64,000 nucleotides of DNA from Clostridia bacterium (lineage in GTDB: Bacteria; Bacillota; Clostridia; Acetivibrionales; DSM-2933), in contig JAOABQ010000067.1 of assembly GCA_026418275.1 (NCBI GenBank), positions 1 to 64,000 of the forward strand. The letters run 5' to 3'. The notes under the pieces were generated by a model. That model did not search any database. It was not told the DNA's origin and was given only the letters and a program-made list of their open reading frames with translations. This document shows, one piece after another, positions 63,332 through 64,000 of the stretch (positions are counted from its first letter, which is position 1; each line of letters begins with the position of its first letter). The translations under genes were made by a program, and so were the position numbers.

Positions 63332-64000
63332 ATGAATTTTATCAGGTCACATAAAAAAAGATTTGTAATATTCCTAGCAGTTTGCTTTACGGTTATAGCA
63401 CTCAGTTATATTATCACTTTTTCAGTATTGCCTGGAAATATAACTCTTTTAGAAGGGGAAGAATACATCTATCATTTTAAAAGTCCTTTGTTTGTTAACA
63501 TAACCGCTGATAAAGCAGGAATTATAAAGTTAAATAACGGAGATATCAAGACAAGCGGAAGCTTTGTAAACCTTTCAAATCCAATTAGTCTTAAATCTCA
63601 GGGACATGGTAGTGTAAAACTTAACTTGCGGTTTTTAGGGCTGATTCCCATTAAAACGCTGAAAGTGGATATCGTCCCGAATAAAAAGGTTATTGCCTGT
63701 GGAAACACGGTAGGTGTCAAACTGCAGGTTGACGGAATTTTGGTTATCGGTGTTTCAGCTGTAGAAACCGAAAGTGGAAAGCGGATTTTACCCGCGAAGG
63801 AAAGTGGTATCGAAACCGGTGATTTGCTGATGGAAGCAAACAGGACAAAGCTTGAGAGTGTGGATGATTTAATCAATGAAATCTCAAATAGCGGTGGAAA
63901 AGCCATGCGGATAAAATACAAACATGGCAGCAGCGTGAAGGAAACCGAAGTCAAACCGGAGAAGTCTGAGGATGACGAAAAATATCATATTGGGTTATGG
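63332..64000 (+). CDS. spoIVB: SpoIVB signalling protease, 5' part
   Basis: Runs off the window after 223 codons. An N-terminal membrane segment (~10-30, FVIFLAVCFTVIALSYI) precedes a beta-rich part with LGLIPIKTLKVDIVPNKKVI and a PDZ domain (VGVKLQVDGILVIGVSAVE, then AKESGIETGDLLMEA). SpoIVB is made in the forespore and triggers sigma-K processing. The S55 protease domain with its catalytic serine is outside the window. The ATG follows CAGGAGAG. Confidence 0.92.
   Translation, partial: MNFIRSHKKRFVIFLAVCFTVIALSYIITFSVLPGNITLLEGEEYIYHFKSPLFVNITADKAGIIKLNNGDIKTSGSFVNLSNPISLKSQGHGSVKLNLRFLGLIPIKTLKVDIVPNKKVIACGNTVGVKLQVDGILVIGVSAVETESGKRILPAKESGIETGDLLMEANRTKLESVDDLINEISNSGGKAMRIKYKHGSSVKETEVKPEKSEDDEKYHIGLW

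Noticed and set aside
1..64000. CRISPR arrays, tRNA and rRNA genes
   Set aside because: No regularly spaced identical repeats, no cloverleaf with a TTCGA arm and no rRNA signatures were seen when reading both strands.

Overview
The window reads as the chromosome of an anaerobic, endospore-forming, low-to-moderate GC Firmicute of the class Clostridia. Support: the complete spoIIIAA-AH operon, spoIVB, cotJABC, the Gram-positive gene order nusB-xseA-xseB-ispA-(RNA)-dxs-tlyA-nadK-argR-recN-spoIVB, strong AGGAGG-type ribosome sites and frequent GTG/TTG starts. A lineage near the cellulolytic clostridia is possible, but I cannot fix genus from sequence alone.

Layout. 1-9.3 kb: a phosphatase and a VanZ-like protein, then a leftward cluster of a one-module NRPS (C-A-T-TE), a translationally coupled SPL-like radical SAM enzyme and a class III CoA-transferase; divergent from it is an ArsB/NhaD-type permease with an attenuator-like leader. 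9.3-18.3 kb: an accessory stretch with several decayed genes (QueG-like, AEC permease, AraC/GyrI, HAD) and an 813-residue protein ending in a methyltransferase domain. 18.8-30.3 kb: an 11,454-bp intervening element that splits the spore-coat manganese-catalase gene cotJC. A large serine recombinase lies at one end, an 11-bp direct repeat marks the joints, and inverted-repeat arms would form a symmetric attP on the excised circle. Joining the flanks restores a normal cotJC frame. The element carries small-molecule-response and hypothetical genes. 30.4-43.8 kb: cotJB and cotJA, a PadR/DUF1700/DUF4097 envelope-signalling operon, ilvE, yqeG, aroE, pilT, a prepilin peptidase, aroQ, an M24 peptidase and efp. 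44-49.6 kb: spoIIIAA-AH. 49.9-54.4 kb: an Asp23/AmaP module, nusB, xseAB and ispA. 54.4-56.8 kb: a long structured non-coding region, which by position and by the OapA-like gene beside it is an OLE RNA locus. 56.9-64 kb: dxs, tlyA, nadK, argR, recN and the start of spoIVB.

How it fits together: cotJ and the spoIIIA operon are mother-cell sporulation functions. The recombinase element resembles skin-type elements that leave the chromosome during sporulation, so cotJC is probably made only after excision in the doomed mother cell. Two families of short dispersed repeats lie between genes. One family has a copy inside the cotJC element and two copies bracketing the OLE RNA.
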